Part shown: positions 35,601-48,200 of the stretch, piece by piece
Numbering within the stretch: position 1 is the first letter of the stretch
Layout: each line of letters opens with the position of its first letter
From: Doris montereyensis
Taxonomy: Eukaryota > Mollusca > Gastropoda > Nudibranchia > Dorididae
DNA: 64,000 nt
Reading direction: 5' to 3'
Assembly (NCBI GenBank): GCA_037039925.1
Contig: JAXRKP010000971.1
Span: 85,001 to 149,000, forward strand
Translations under genes and position numbers: made by a program
The notes under the pieces: generated by a model
Seen by the model: the letters and a program-made list of their open reading frames with translations, nothing else
The model's database searches: none
What the model was told of the DNA's origin: nothing

Positions 35601-38600
35601 TGTAGAAACAGTGTAGAAACAGTGTAGAAACAGTTTAGAATGTAGATAGGAAGAAACAGTGTAGAAAGTAGATAGCAAGAAACAGTGTAGAAAGTAGATA
35701 GTAAGAAACAGTGTAGAAACAGTGTAGAAAGTAGATAGTAAGAAACAGTGTATAAACAGTGTAGAAAGTAGATAGTAAGAAACAGTGTAGAAAGTAGATA
35801 GCAAGAAACAGTGTAGAAACAGTGTAGAATGTAGATAGTAAACAGTGTAGAAAGTAGACTAAGAAGCAGTGTAGAAAGTAGATAGCAAGAACCAGTGTAG
35901 AAAGTAGATAGCAAGAAACAGTGTAGAAGAAAGTAGATAGTAAGAACCAGTGTAGAAACAAGAAAGTAGATAGCAAGAAACAGTGAGAAATAGAAGAAAC
36001 AGTGTAGAAACAGTGTAGAAAAGTAGATAGTAAGAAACAGTGTAGAAAGTAAAGTAGATAGTAAGAAACAGTGTAGAAAGTAGATAGTAAGAAACAGTGA
36101 AAGTAGAAGCAAGAAACAGTGTAGAAAGTAGATAGTAAGAAACAGTGTAGAAACAAAGTAGATAGTAAGAAACAGTTTAGAAAGAAAGTAGATAGCAAGA
36201 AACAGTGTAGTAGATAAGTAGAAAGTAGATAGCAAGAAACAGTGTAGAAAGTAGATAGCAAGAAACAGTGTAGAAAAATAGATAAAGAAACAGTGTAGAA
36301 AGAAAGTAGATAGCAAGAAACAGTGTAGAAAGTAGATAGTAAGAAAGTGTAAAGAAAGTAGATAGTAAGAAACAGTGTAGAAAGTAGATAGTAAGAAACA
36401 GTGTAGTAGAAAGTAGATAGTAAGAAACAGTGTAGAAAGAAAGTAGATAGTAAGAAACAGTGTAAAGAAAGTAGATAGTAAGAAACAGTGTAGAAAGAAA
36501 GTAGATAGTAAGAAACAGTGTAGAAAGAAAATAGATAGTAAGAAACAGTGTAGAAAATAGATAGTAAGAAACAGTGTAAGAAAGTAGATAGTAAGAAACA
36601 GTGTAGAAAATAGATAGCAAGAAACAGTGTAGAAAGTAGATAGTAAGAAGCAGTGTAGAAAGTAGATAGCAAGAAACAGTGTAGAAAGTAGATAGTAAGA
36701 AACAGTGTAGAAAGTAGATAGAAGAAACAGTGTAGAAAATAGATAGCAAGAAACAGTGTAGAAAGTAGATAGCAAGAAACAGTGTAGAAAGTAGATAGTA
36801 AGAAACAGTGTAGAAAGTAGATAGTAAGAAGCAGTGTAGAAAGTAGATAGCAAGAAACAGTGTAGAAAGTAGATAGTAAGAAACAGTGTAGAAAGTAGAT
36901 AGCAAGAAACAGTGTGTAGAGAAAGTAGAGTAGTAAGAAACAGTGTAGAAAGTAGATAGTAAGAAACAGTGTAGAAAGAAAGTAGATAGTAAGAAACAGT
37001 GTAGAAACAGTGTAGAAAGTAGATAGTAAGAAACAGTGTAGAAAGTAGATAGTAAGAAGTAGATAGAAAGAAAGTAGATAGTAAGAAACAGTGTAGAAAG
37101 TAGATAGTAAGAAACAATGAAAGAAGTAGATAGCAAGAAACAATGTAGAAAGTAGATAGTAAGAAACAGTGTAGAAAGTAGATAGTAAGAAACAGTGTAG
37201 AAAGAAAGTAGATATTAAGAAACAGTGTAGAAAGTAGATAGTAAGAAACAGTGTAGAAAGTAGATAGTAAGAAACAGTGTAGAAGTAGATAGAAAAGTGA
37301 AAGAAAAGATAGTAAGAAACAGTGTAGAAAGTAGATAGTAAGAAACAGTGTAGAAAGTAGATAGTAAGAAACAGTGTAGAAGTAAAGAAAACAGTGTAGA
37401 TAGCAAGAAACAGTGTAGAAAGAAAGTAGATAACAAGAAACAGTGTAGAAAGTAGATAGTAAGAAACAGTGTAGAAAGAGTTGTAGATAGTAAGAAACAG
37501 TGTAGAAAGAAAGTAGATAGTAAGAAACAGTGTAGAAAGTAGATAGCAAGAAACAGTGTAGAAAGTAGATAGCAAGAAACAGTGTAGAAAGTAGATAGTA
37601 AGAAACAGTGTAGAAAGAAAGTAGATAACAAGAAACAGTGTAGAAAGTAGATAGTAAGAAACAGTGTAGAAAGTAGATAGCAAGAAACAGTGTAGAAGTG
37701 TAGAAAGTAGATAGGAAGAAACAGTGTAGAAAGTAGATAGCAAGAAACAGTGTAGAAAGTAGATAGCAAGGGCCAGTGTAGAAAGTAGTAGAAACAAGAA
37801 ACAGTGTAGAAAATAGATAGCAAGAAACAGTGTAGAAACAGTGTAGAAAGTAGATAGCAAGAAACAGTGTAGAAAGTAGATAGTAAGAAACAGTGTAGAA
37901 AGAAAGTAGATAGTAAGAAACAGTGTAGAAAGTAGATAGCAAGAAACAGTGTAAGAAAGTAGATAGTAAGAAACAGTGTAGAAAGTAGATAGCAAGAAAC
38001 AGTAGTAGAAAGTAGATAGCAAGAAACAGTGTAAAAGTAGATAGCAAGAAACAGTGTAGAAAGTAGAAAGTAGATAGCAAGAAACAGTGTAGAAAATAGA
38101 TAGTAAGAAACAGTGTATAAAAGTAAAAAGTAGATAGCAAGAAACAGTGTAGAAAGTAGATAGCAAGAAACAGTGTAGAAAGTAGATAGCAAGAAAAGAA
38201 AACAGTGTAAGAAACAGTGTAGAAAGTAGATAGTAAGAACAGTGTAGAAAGTAGATAGCAAGAAACAGTGTAGAAAGTAGATAGTAAGAAACAAGAAGAA
38301 AGTAGATGTAAGAAACAGTGTAGAAAGTAGATAGTAAGAAACAGTGTAAAAAGTAGATAGCAAGAAACAGTGTAGAAAGTAGATAGTAAGAAACAGTGTA
38401 GAAACAGTGTAGAAAAGTAGATAGCAAGAAACAGTGTAGAAAGTAGATAGCAAGAAACAGTGTAGAAAGTAGATAGCAAGAAACAGTGTAGAAAGTAGAT
38501 AGCAAGAAACAGTGTAGAAAGTAGATAGCAAGAAACAGTGTAAAGTAGATAGTAGAAGAAACAGTTTAGAAAGTAGATAGCAAGGAGAAAGTAGATAGCA

Positions 38601-41600
38601 AAACAGTGTAGAAAGTAGATAGAAGAAACAGTTAGAAAGTAGATAGCAAGAAACAGTGTAGAAAGTAGATAGCAAGAAACAGTGTAGAAAGTAGATAGCA
38701 AGAAACAGTGTAGAAAGTAGATAGCAAGAAACAGTGTAGAAAAGTAGATAGTAAGAAACAGTGTAGAAAGTAGATAGCAAGAAACAGTGTAGAAAGTAGA
38801 TAGTAAGAAACAGTTTAGAAAGTAGATAGCAAGAAACAGTGTAGAAAGTAGATAGCAAGAAACAGTGTAGAAAAGCAAGGACCAGATAGATAGTAAGAAA
38901 CAGTGTAGAAAGTAGATAGCAAGAAACAGTGTAGAAAGTAGATAGCAAGAAACAGTGTAGAAAGTAGATGGCAAGAAACAGTGTAGAAAGTAGATAGCAA
39001 GAAACAGTGTAGAAAGTAGATAGCAAGAAACAGTGTAGAAAGTAGATAGCAAGGACCAGTGTAGAAACAGTGTAGAAAGTAGATAGCAAGAAACAGTGTA
39101 GAAAGTAGATAGCAAGAAACAGTGTAGAAAGTAGATAGAAGAAACAGTGTAGAAAAGAAAGTAGATAGTGTAGAAACAGTGTAGAAAGTAGATAGCAAAG
39201 AAACAGTGTAGAAAAAAGAAAGTAGATAGCAAGAACAGTGTAGAAACAGTGTAGAAAGTAGATAGCAAGAAACAGTGTAGAAAGTAGATAGCAAGAAACA
39301 GTGTAGAAGAAAGTAGATAGCAGTGAAACAGTGTAGAAAGTAGATAGTAAGAAACAGTAGTAGAAAGTAGATACCAGTGTAGAAACAGTGTAGAAAGTAG
39401 ATAGCAAGAAACAGTGTAGAAAGTAGATAGCAAGGAACAGTGTAGAAAGTAGATAGTAAGAATCAGTGTAGAAAGTAGAAAAGAAACAGTGTAGAAAGTA
39501 GCAAGAAGGACCAGTGTAGAAACAGTGTAGAAAGTAGATAGTAAGAAACAGTGTAGAAAGTAGATAGCAAGGACCAGTGTAGAAAGTAGATAGCAAGAAA
39601 CAGTGTAGAAAGTAGAAAGTAGATAGCAAGAAACCAGTGTAGAAAGTAGATAGTAAGAAACAGTGTAGAAAGTAGATAGCAAGAAACAGTGTAGAAAGTA
39701 GATAGCAAGAAACAGTGTAGTAGATAGCAAGAAACAGTAGAAAGTAGATAGCAAGAAACAGTGTAGAAAATAAGTAGAAGAAACAGTAAGAAACAGTGTA
39801 GAAAGTAGATAGCAAGAAACAGTGTAGGAAACAGTGTAAAGTAGATAGCACCAGTGTAGAAACAGGAGAAAGTAGATAACAAGAAACAGTGTAAAAAGTA
39901 GATAACAAGAAACAGTTTAGAAAGTAGATAACAAGGAGCAGTGTAGAACAGTGTAGAAAGTAGATAGCAAGAAACAGTGTAGAAAGTAGATAGCAAGAAC
40001 AGTGTAGAAAGTAGATACGTAGTAAGAAACAAGTACAGACCAGTGTAGAAACAGTGGAGTAGATAGATAAGAAACAGTGTAGAAAGTAGAAATAGCAAGA
40101 AACAGTGTAGAAAGTAGATAGTAAGAAACAGTGTAAGAAACAGTGTAGAAAGTAGATAGTAAGAAACAGTGTAGAAAGTAGATAGTAAGAAACAGTGTAG
40201 AAAGTAGATAGCAAGAAACAGTGTAGAAAGTAGATAGCAAGAAACAGTCTAGAAAGAAAGTAGATAACAAGAAAACAGTGTAGAAAGTAGATAGTAAGAA
40301 ACAGTGTAGAAAGTAGATAACAAGAAACAGTGTAGAAAGTAGATAGCAAGAAACAGTGTAGAAAGTAGATAACAGTAGATAAGAAACAGTGTAGAAAGTA
40401 GATAGTAAGAAACAGTGTAGAAAGTAGATAGCAAGAAACAGTGTAGAAAGTAGATAGTAAGAAACAGTGTAGAAAGTAGATAGTAAGAAACAGTGTAGAA
40501 AGAAAGTAGATAGGAAGAAACAATGTAGAAAGTAGATAGAGAAAACAGTGTAGAAAGTAGATAGTAAGAAACAGTGTAGAAAATAGATAGTAAGAAACAG
40601 TGTAGAAAGTAGATAGCAAGAAACAGTGTAGAAAATAGATAGTAAGAAGCAGTGAAAGAAAGTAGATAGCAGAAACAGTGTAGAAAATAGATAGCAAGAA
40701 ACAGTGTAGAAAGTAGATAGCAAGAAACAGTGTAGAAAGTAGATACCAAGAAACAGTGTAGAAAGTAGATAGTAAGAAACAGTGTAGAAAGTAGATAGTA
40801 AGAAACAGTGTAGAAAGTAGATAGTAAGAAACAGTGTAGAAAGTAGATAGTAAGAACCAAAGTATAGAAAGTAGATAGCAAGAAACAGTGTAGAAAGTAG
40901 ATAGCAAGAAACAGTGTAGAAAGTAGATAGTAAGAAACAGTGTAGAAAGTAGATAGCAAGAAACAGTGTAGAAAGTAGATAGCAAGAAACAGTGTAGAAA
41001 GTAGATAGCAAGAAACAGTGTAGAAAGTAGATAGCAAGAAACAGTGTAGAAACAGTGTAGAAAATAGTTAGTAGAAACAGTGTAGAAAGAAAGTAGATAG
41101 CAAAAACAGTATAGAAAGTAGATAGCAAGTAGAAGCAGTGTAGAAAGTAGATAGTAGAAACAGTGTAGAAAGTAGATAGCAAACAGTGTAGAAGTAGATA
41201 GCAAACAGTGTAGAAAGTAGATAGTAAGAAACAGTTTAGAAAGTAGTGTAGAAACAGTGTAGAAAGTGATAGTAAGAAACAGTGTAGAAAGTAGATAGTA
41301 AACAGTGTAGACAAGAAAGTAGATAGCAAGAAACAGTGTAGAAAGTAGATAGCAAGAAACAGTGTAGAAAAGTGTAGATAGCAAGAAACAGTGTAGAAAG
41401 TAGATAGTAAGAATCAGTGTAGAAAGTAGATAGTAAGAAACAGTGTAGAAAGTAGATAGTAAGAAACAGTGTAGAAAGTAGATAGCAAGGACCAGTGTAG
41501 AAAGTAGATAGCAAGAACCAGTGTAGAAAGTAGATAGCAAGAAACAGTGTAGAAAGTAGAAAGTAAGAAACAGTGTAGAAAGTAGATAGTAAGAAACAGT

Positions 41601-44300
41601 GTAGACAATAGATAGCAAGGACCAGTGTAGTAGAAGTAGATAGCAAGAAACAGTGTAGAAAGTAGATAGCAAGAAACAGTGTAGAAAGTAGATAGACCAG
41701 TGTAGAAACAGTGTAGAAAGTAGATAGCAAGAAACAGTGTAGAAAGTAGATAGCAAGAACCAGTGTAGAAAGTAGATAGCAAGAAACAGTGTAGAAAGTA
41801 GATAGTAGAAACAGAAAGTAGATAGTAGAAACAGTGTAGAAAGTAGATAGTAAGAAACAGTGTAGAAAGTAGATAGCAAGAAACAGTGTAGAAAGTAATA
41901 GCAAGGACCAGTGTAGAAAGTAGATAGCAAGAAACAGTGTAGAAAGTAGATAGCAAGAAACAGTGTAGAAAGTAGATAGTAAGAAACAGTGTGGCAAGCA
42001 GAAAGTAGATAGCAAGAAACAGTGTAGAAAGTAGATAGTAAAGAAACAGTGTAGAAAGAAAGTAGATAAAGAAACAGTGTAGAAAGTAGATAGTAAGAAA
42101 CAGTGTAGAAAGTAGATAGTAAGAAACAGTGTAGAAAAGAAAGTAGACAGTGTAGAAACAGTGTAGAAAGTAGATAGTAAGAAACAGTGTAGAGAAAGTA
42201 GATAATAAGAAACAGTGTAGAAAAGTAGATAACAAAAAACAGTGTAGAAAGTAGATAGCAAGAAACAGTGTAGAAAGTAGATAGCAAGAAACAGTGTAAA
42301 AAGTAGATAGTTAGAAACAGTGTAGAAAGTAGATAGCAAGAAACAGTGTGAAGAAAGTAGATAGCAAAAAACAGTGTAGAAAAGTAGATAGTAAGAAACA
42401 GTGTAGAAAGTAGATAGCAAGAAACAGTGTAGAAAGTAGATAGCAAGAAACAGTGTAGAAAGTAGATAGGAAGAAATAGTGAAGTAGATAGCAAGAAACA
42501 GTGTAGAAAGTAGATAGCAAGAAACAGTGTAGAAACAGTGTAGAAATAGCAAGAAACAGTGTAGAAAGTAGATAGCAAGAAACAGTGTAGAAAGTAGATA
42601 GGAAGAAACAGTGTAGAAAGTAGATAACAAGGACCAGTGTAGAAACAGTGTAGAAAGTAGATAGCAAGGAACAGTGTAAAAACAGTGTAGAACAGTGTAG
42701 AAAGTAGATGCAAAGCAGTGTAGAAAGTAGATAGCAAGAACCAGTGTAGAAAGTTATAGCAAGAAACAGTGTAGAAAGTAGATAGCAAGAAGCAGTGTAG
42801 AAAGTAGATAGGAAGAAACAGTGAAGAAAGTAGATAGTAAGAACCAGTGTAGAAAGTAGTGTAAGAAAGTGTAGTAGATAGCAAGAAACAGTATAGAAAG
42901 TAGATAGCAAGAAACAGTGTAGAAAGTAGATAGCAAGAAACAGTGTAGAAAGTAGATAGCAAGAACCAGTGTAGAGAAACAGTCTAGAAAGTAGATAGCA
43001 GAAGCAGTAGAAAGTAGATAGAAACAGTGTAGAAGCAAGTAAAACCAGTGTAGAAAGTAGATAGCAAGAAACAGTGTAGAATGTAGATAACAAGTCAGTA
43101 GATAACAAGAAACAGTGTAGAAAGTAGATAGCAAGAAACAGTCTAGAAAGTAGATAACAAGGGCCAGTGTAGAAAGTAGATAACAAGGACAGTTTAGAAA
43201 GTAGATAACAAGAAACAGTGTAGAAAGTAGATAACAAGGAACAGTGTAGAAAGTAGATAACAAGAAACAGTGTAGAAAGTAGATAACAAGAAACAGTGTA
43301 GAACGTAGAAGCAAAGAAACAGTGTAGAAAGTAGATAACAAGAAACAGTGTAGAAAGTAGATAACAAGAAACAGTGTAGAAAATAGATAGTAAGAACCAG
43401 TGTAGAAAGTAGATAGCAAGAAACAGTGTAGAAAGTAGATAACAAAAACAGTGTAGAAAGTAGATAGCAAGGACAGTGTAGAAACAGTGTAGAAGTAGTA
43501 GCAGGGAACAGTGTAGAAACAGTGGAGAAAGTAGATAGCAAGAAACAGTTTAGAAAGTAGATAGCAAGGGCCAGTGTAGAAAGTATATATCAAGAAACAG
43601 TGTAGAAAGTATATATCAAGAAACAGTGTAGAAAGCAGAAAGCAAGGACCAGTGTAGAAAGTAGATAGCAAGGAACAGTGTAGAAAGTAGATAGCAAGAA
43701 ACAGTGTCGAAAGTAGATAGCAAGAAACAGTGTAGAAAGTAGATAATAAGAACTAGTGTAGAAAAGTAGATAGCAAGAACCAGTGTAGAAAGTAGATAGT
43801 AAGAACCAGTGTAGAAAGTAGATAGTAAGAACCAGTGTAGAAAGTAGATAATAGGAACCAGTGTAAAGTAGATAGTCAGAACCAGTGTAAAGTAGATAGT
43901 AGAACCAGTGTAGAAAGTAAATAGTAAAACAATGTAGAAAGTAGATAGTAAGAAACAGTGTAGAAAGTAGATAGCAATAAACAGTGTAGAAAGTAGATAG
44001 CAAGGAACAGTGTAGAAAAGTAGATAGCAAGGACCAGTGTAGAAACAGTGTAGAACGTAGATAGCAAGGACCAGTGTAGAAACAGTGTAGAAAGTAGATA
44101 GTAAGAAACAGTGTAGAAAATAGATAGCAAGAAACAGTGTAGAAAGTAGATAGCAAGAAACAGTGTAGAAAGTAGATAGCAAGGAACAGTGTAGAAAGTA
44201 GATAGCAAAAAAAGTGTCGAAAGTAGATAGCAAGGAACAGTGTAGAAAGTAGATAGCAATAAATAGTGTAGAAAGTAGATAGCAGAAACAGTGAAACAGT
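35601..44300. repeat. Mixed GATAGCAAG / GATAGTAAG domain
   Basis: Plain 26-bp units with both point variants. It starts with a cluster of GTGTAGAAACA repeats (about 35600-35640). About 43085-43450 is enriched in the GATAACAAG variant. Many one- to four-base losses are scattered through about 35850-39900. Confidence 0.75.
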
Positions 44301-47300
44301 GTAGAAAGTAGATAGCAAGAAACAGTTAGAAATAGTGTAGAAAGTAGATAGCAAAAAAAGTGTAGAAACAGTGTAGAAAGTAGATAATAGAGAAATAGTG
44401 TAGAAACAGTGTAGAAAGTAGATAGCAAGAAACAGTGTAGAAAATAAATAGCAAGGAAAAGTGTAGAAAGTAGATAGCAAGAAACATTGTAGAAAGTAGA
44501 TAGCAAGAAACAGTGTAGAAACAGTATAGAAAGTAGATAGCAAGAAACAGTGTAGAAACAGTGTAGAAAGTAGATAGCAAAGAAGCAGTGTAGAAACAGT
44601 GTAGAAGGTAGACAACGAAACAGTGTAGAAACAGTGTAGAAAGTAGATAGCAAGAAACAGTGTAGAAACAGTGTAGAAAGTAGATAGCAAGAAACAGTGT
44701 AGAAACATAGAAAGTAGATAGCAAGAAACAGTTTAGAAAGTAGATAGCAAGGACCCAGTGTAGAACGTAGATAGCAAGAAACAGTGTAGAAAGTAGATAG
44801 CAAGAAACAGTGTAGAAAGTAGATAGCAGGACCAGTGTAGAAAGTAGATAGCAAGGAACAGTGTAGAAAGTAGATAGCAAGAAACATTTTAGAAAGTAGA
44901 TAACAAAGACCAGTATAGAAAGTAGATATTAAGGACCAGTGTAGAAAGTAGATAGCAAGGACCAGTGTAGAAACAGTGTAGAAACTAGATAGCAAGGACC
45001 AGTGTAGAAACAGTGTAGAAAGTAGATAGCAAGGACCAATGTAGAAAGTAGATAGCAAGGACCAGTGAAGAAACCGTGTAGAAAGTAGATAGCAAGGACC
45101 AGTGTAGAAAGTAGATAGCAAAGACCAGTGTAGAAACAGAGCAGAAAGTAGATAGCAAGGACTAGTGTAGAATGTAGATAGCAAAGATCAGTGTAGAAAC
45201 AGTGTAGAAAGTAGAAAGCAAGGACCAGTGTAGAAAGTAGATAGCAAGGACCAGTGTAGAAAGTAGATAGCAAAGACCAGTGGAGAAATAGTGTAGAAAG
45301 TAGATAGCAAAGACCAGTGTAGAAACAGCGTAGAAAGTAGATAGCAAGGACCAGTGTAGACAGAGTGTAGAAAGTAGATAGCAAGGACCAGTGTAGAAAC
45401 AGTGTAGAAAGTAGATAGCAAGAAACAGTGTAGAAACAGTGTAGAAAGTAGATAGTAAAGACCAGTGTAGAGAGAGTGTAAATTAGATACCAAGAAACAG
45501 TGTCGAAACAGTGTAGAAAGTAGATAGCAAAGACCAGTGTAGAAACAGTGTAGAACGTAGATAGCAAAGACCAGTGTAGAAACAGTGTAGAAAGTAGATA
45601 GCAAGGACCAGTGTAGAGACAGTGTAGAAAGTAGATAGCAAGTACCTGTGTAGAAAGTAGATAACAAAGACCAGTGTAGAAAGTAGATAGCAAGGACAAG
45701 TGTAGAAAGTAGATAGCAAAGACCAGTGTAGAAAGTAGATAGCAAGGACCAGTGTAGAAAGTAGATAGCAAAGACAAGTGTAGAAGTAGATAGCAAGGAC
45801 GAGTGTAGAAAGTACATAGCAAGGACCAGTGTAGAAACAGTGTACAAAGTAGATAGCAAGAACCAGTGTAGAAACAGTGTAGAAAGTAGATAGCAAGGAC
45901 CAGTGTAGAAAGTAGATAGCAAAGGTCGGTGTAGAAACAGTGTAGAAAGTAGATAGCAAGGACCAGTGTAGAAAATAGATAACAAGGACCAGTGTAGAAA
46001 GTAGATAACAAAGACCAGTGTAGAAATCGTGTAGAAAGTAGATAGCAAAGACCAGTGTAGAAACAGTGTAGAAAGTAGATAGCAAGGACCAGTGTAGAGA
46101 GAGTGTAGGAAGTAGATAGCGAGGACCAGTGTAGAAACAGTATAGAAAGTAGATAGCAAGAAACAGTGTAGAAACAGTGTAGAAAGTAGATAGCAAAGAC
46201 CAGTGTAGAAACAGTGTAGAAAGTAGATAGCAAAGACCAGTGTAGAGAGTGTAGAAAGTAGATAGCAAGAAACAGTTTAGAAAGTTAATAACAAGGACCA
46301 GTGTAGAAACAGTGTAGAAAGTAGATAGCAAGGACCAGTGTAGAAACAGTGTAGAAAGTAGATACCAAGAAACAGTTTAAAAACGTAATAGCAAGGACCA
46401 GTGTAGAAACAGTGTAGAAAGTAGATAGCAAGGACCAGGGTAGAAACAGTTTAGAACGTAGATAACAAGGACCAGTGTAGAAACAGTGTAGACAGTAGAC
46501 AGCAAGAAACAGTGTAGAAACAGTGTAGAAAGTAGATAGCAAGGACCAGTGTAGAGAGAGTGTAGAAAGTAAATAGCAAGGAAACAGTGTAGAAAGTAGA
46601 TAGCAAAGACCAGTGTAGAAAGTAGATAGCAAGGACCAGTGTAGAAAGTAGATAGCAAAGACCATTGTAGAAAGTAGATAGCAAAGAACCAGTGCAGAAA
46701 GTAGATAGCAAGGACCAGTGTAGAAAGTACATAGCAAGGACCAGTGTAGAAACAGTGTAGAAAGTAGATAGCAAGAACCAGTGTAGAAACAGTGTAGAAA
46801 GTAGATAGCAAGGACCAGTGTAGAAAGTAGATAGCAAAGACCAGTGTAGAAACAGTGTAAAAAGTAGATAGCAAAGACCAGTGTAGAAACAGTGTAGAAA
46901 GTAGATAGCAAGGACAAGTGTAGAAAATAGATAGCAAAGACCAGTGTAGAAAGAAGATAGCAAGAACCAGTGTAGAAAGTATATAGCAAGGATCAGTGTA
47001 GAAACAGTGTAGAAAGTAGATAGCAAGGACCAGTGTAGAAAGTAGATAGCAAAGACAAGTGTAGAAAGTAGATAGCAAGGACCAGTATAGAAAGTAGATA
47101 GCAAGGACCAGTGTAGAAAGTAGATAGCAAAGACCAGTGTAGAAAGCAGATAACAAGGACCAGTGTAGAAAGTAGATAGCAAGACCAGTGTAGAAAGTAG
47201 ATAGCAAGGACCAGTGTAGAAAGTAGATAGCTAGGAACAGTGTAGAAAGTAGATAGCAAGGAAAAGTGTAGAAAGTAGATAGCAAGAAACAGTGTAGAAA

Positions 47301-48200
47301 GTAGATAGGAAGAAACAGTGTAGAAAGTAGATAGCAGGGACCAGTGTAGAAAGTAGATAGCAAGGACCAGTGTAGAAAGTAGATAGCAAGGACCAGTGTA
47401 GAAAGTAGATAGCAAGGACCAGTCTAGAACGTAGATAGCAAGAACCAGTGTAGAAACAGTGCAGAAAGTAGATAGCAAGAAACAATTTAGAAAATAGATA
47501 GCAAGGATCAGTGTAGAAACAGTGTAGAAAGTAGATAGCAAAAGACAGTTTAGAAACTAGATAGCAAGGACCAGTCTAGAAAGTAGATAGCGAGGACCAG
47601 TGTAGAAACAGTGTAGAAAGTAGATAGCAAGGACCAGTGTAGAAACAGTGTAGAAAGTAGATAGCAAGGACCAGTGTAGAAACAGTGTAGAAAGTAGATA
47701 ACAAGAACCAGTGTAGAAACAGTGTAGAAAGTAGATAGCAATGACCAGTGTAGAAACAGTGTAGAAAGTAGATAGCAAGGACCAGCGTAGAAACAGTGTA
47801 GAAAGTAGATAGCAAGGACCAGTGTAGAAAGTAGATATGCAAGGACCAGTGTAGAAAAAGTAGATAGCAAGGACCAGTGTCGAAACAGTGGAGAAAGTAG
47901 ATAGCAAGGACCAGTGTACAAACAGTGTAGAAAGTAGATAGCAAGAACCAGTGTAGAAACAGTGGAGAAAGTAGATAGCAAGAAACAGTTTAGAAAGTAG
48001 ATAGCAAGGGCCAGTGTATAAACAGTGTAGAAAGTAGATAGCAAGAAACAGTGTAGAAAGTAGATAGCAAAGGACCAGTGTAGAAACAGTGTAGAAAGTA
48101 GATAGCAAGGCCAGTGTATAAACAGTGTAGAAAGTAGACAGCAAGAAACAGTTTAGAAAGTAGATAGCAAGGACCAGTCTAGAAAGTAGATAGCAAGGAC
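44300..48200. repeat. Long-range block, copy A (GGACCAG/37-bp rich)
   Basis: From about 44890 the dominant units are GCAAGGACCAGTGTAG, alternating with 37-bp forms. The rare markers AAAATAAATAGCAAGGAAAA (44441), GATATTAAGGACC (about 44925), AAAGGTCGGTG (45921), AAATCGTGTAG (about 46024), CTAGGAACAG (47231) and AACAGTGGAGAAAG (about 47958) all recur in the same order in copy B. A nested repeat of about 0.9 kb is also present: GTACATAGCAAGGACC at about 45811 and 46727, 916 bp apart. Confidence 0.88.

Noticed and set aside
32609..39754. A minus-strand open frame of 2381 codons, and other giant minus frames between 23 and 64 kb
   Set aside because: All are translations of the 26-bp satellite, whose minus strand has no stop codon in any frame. 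They overlap one another in several frames and show no non-repeat domain.
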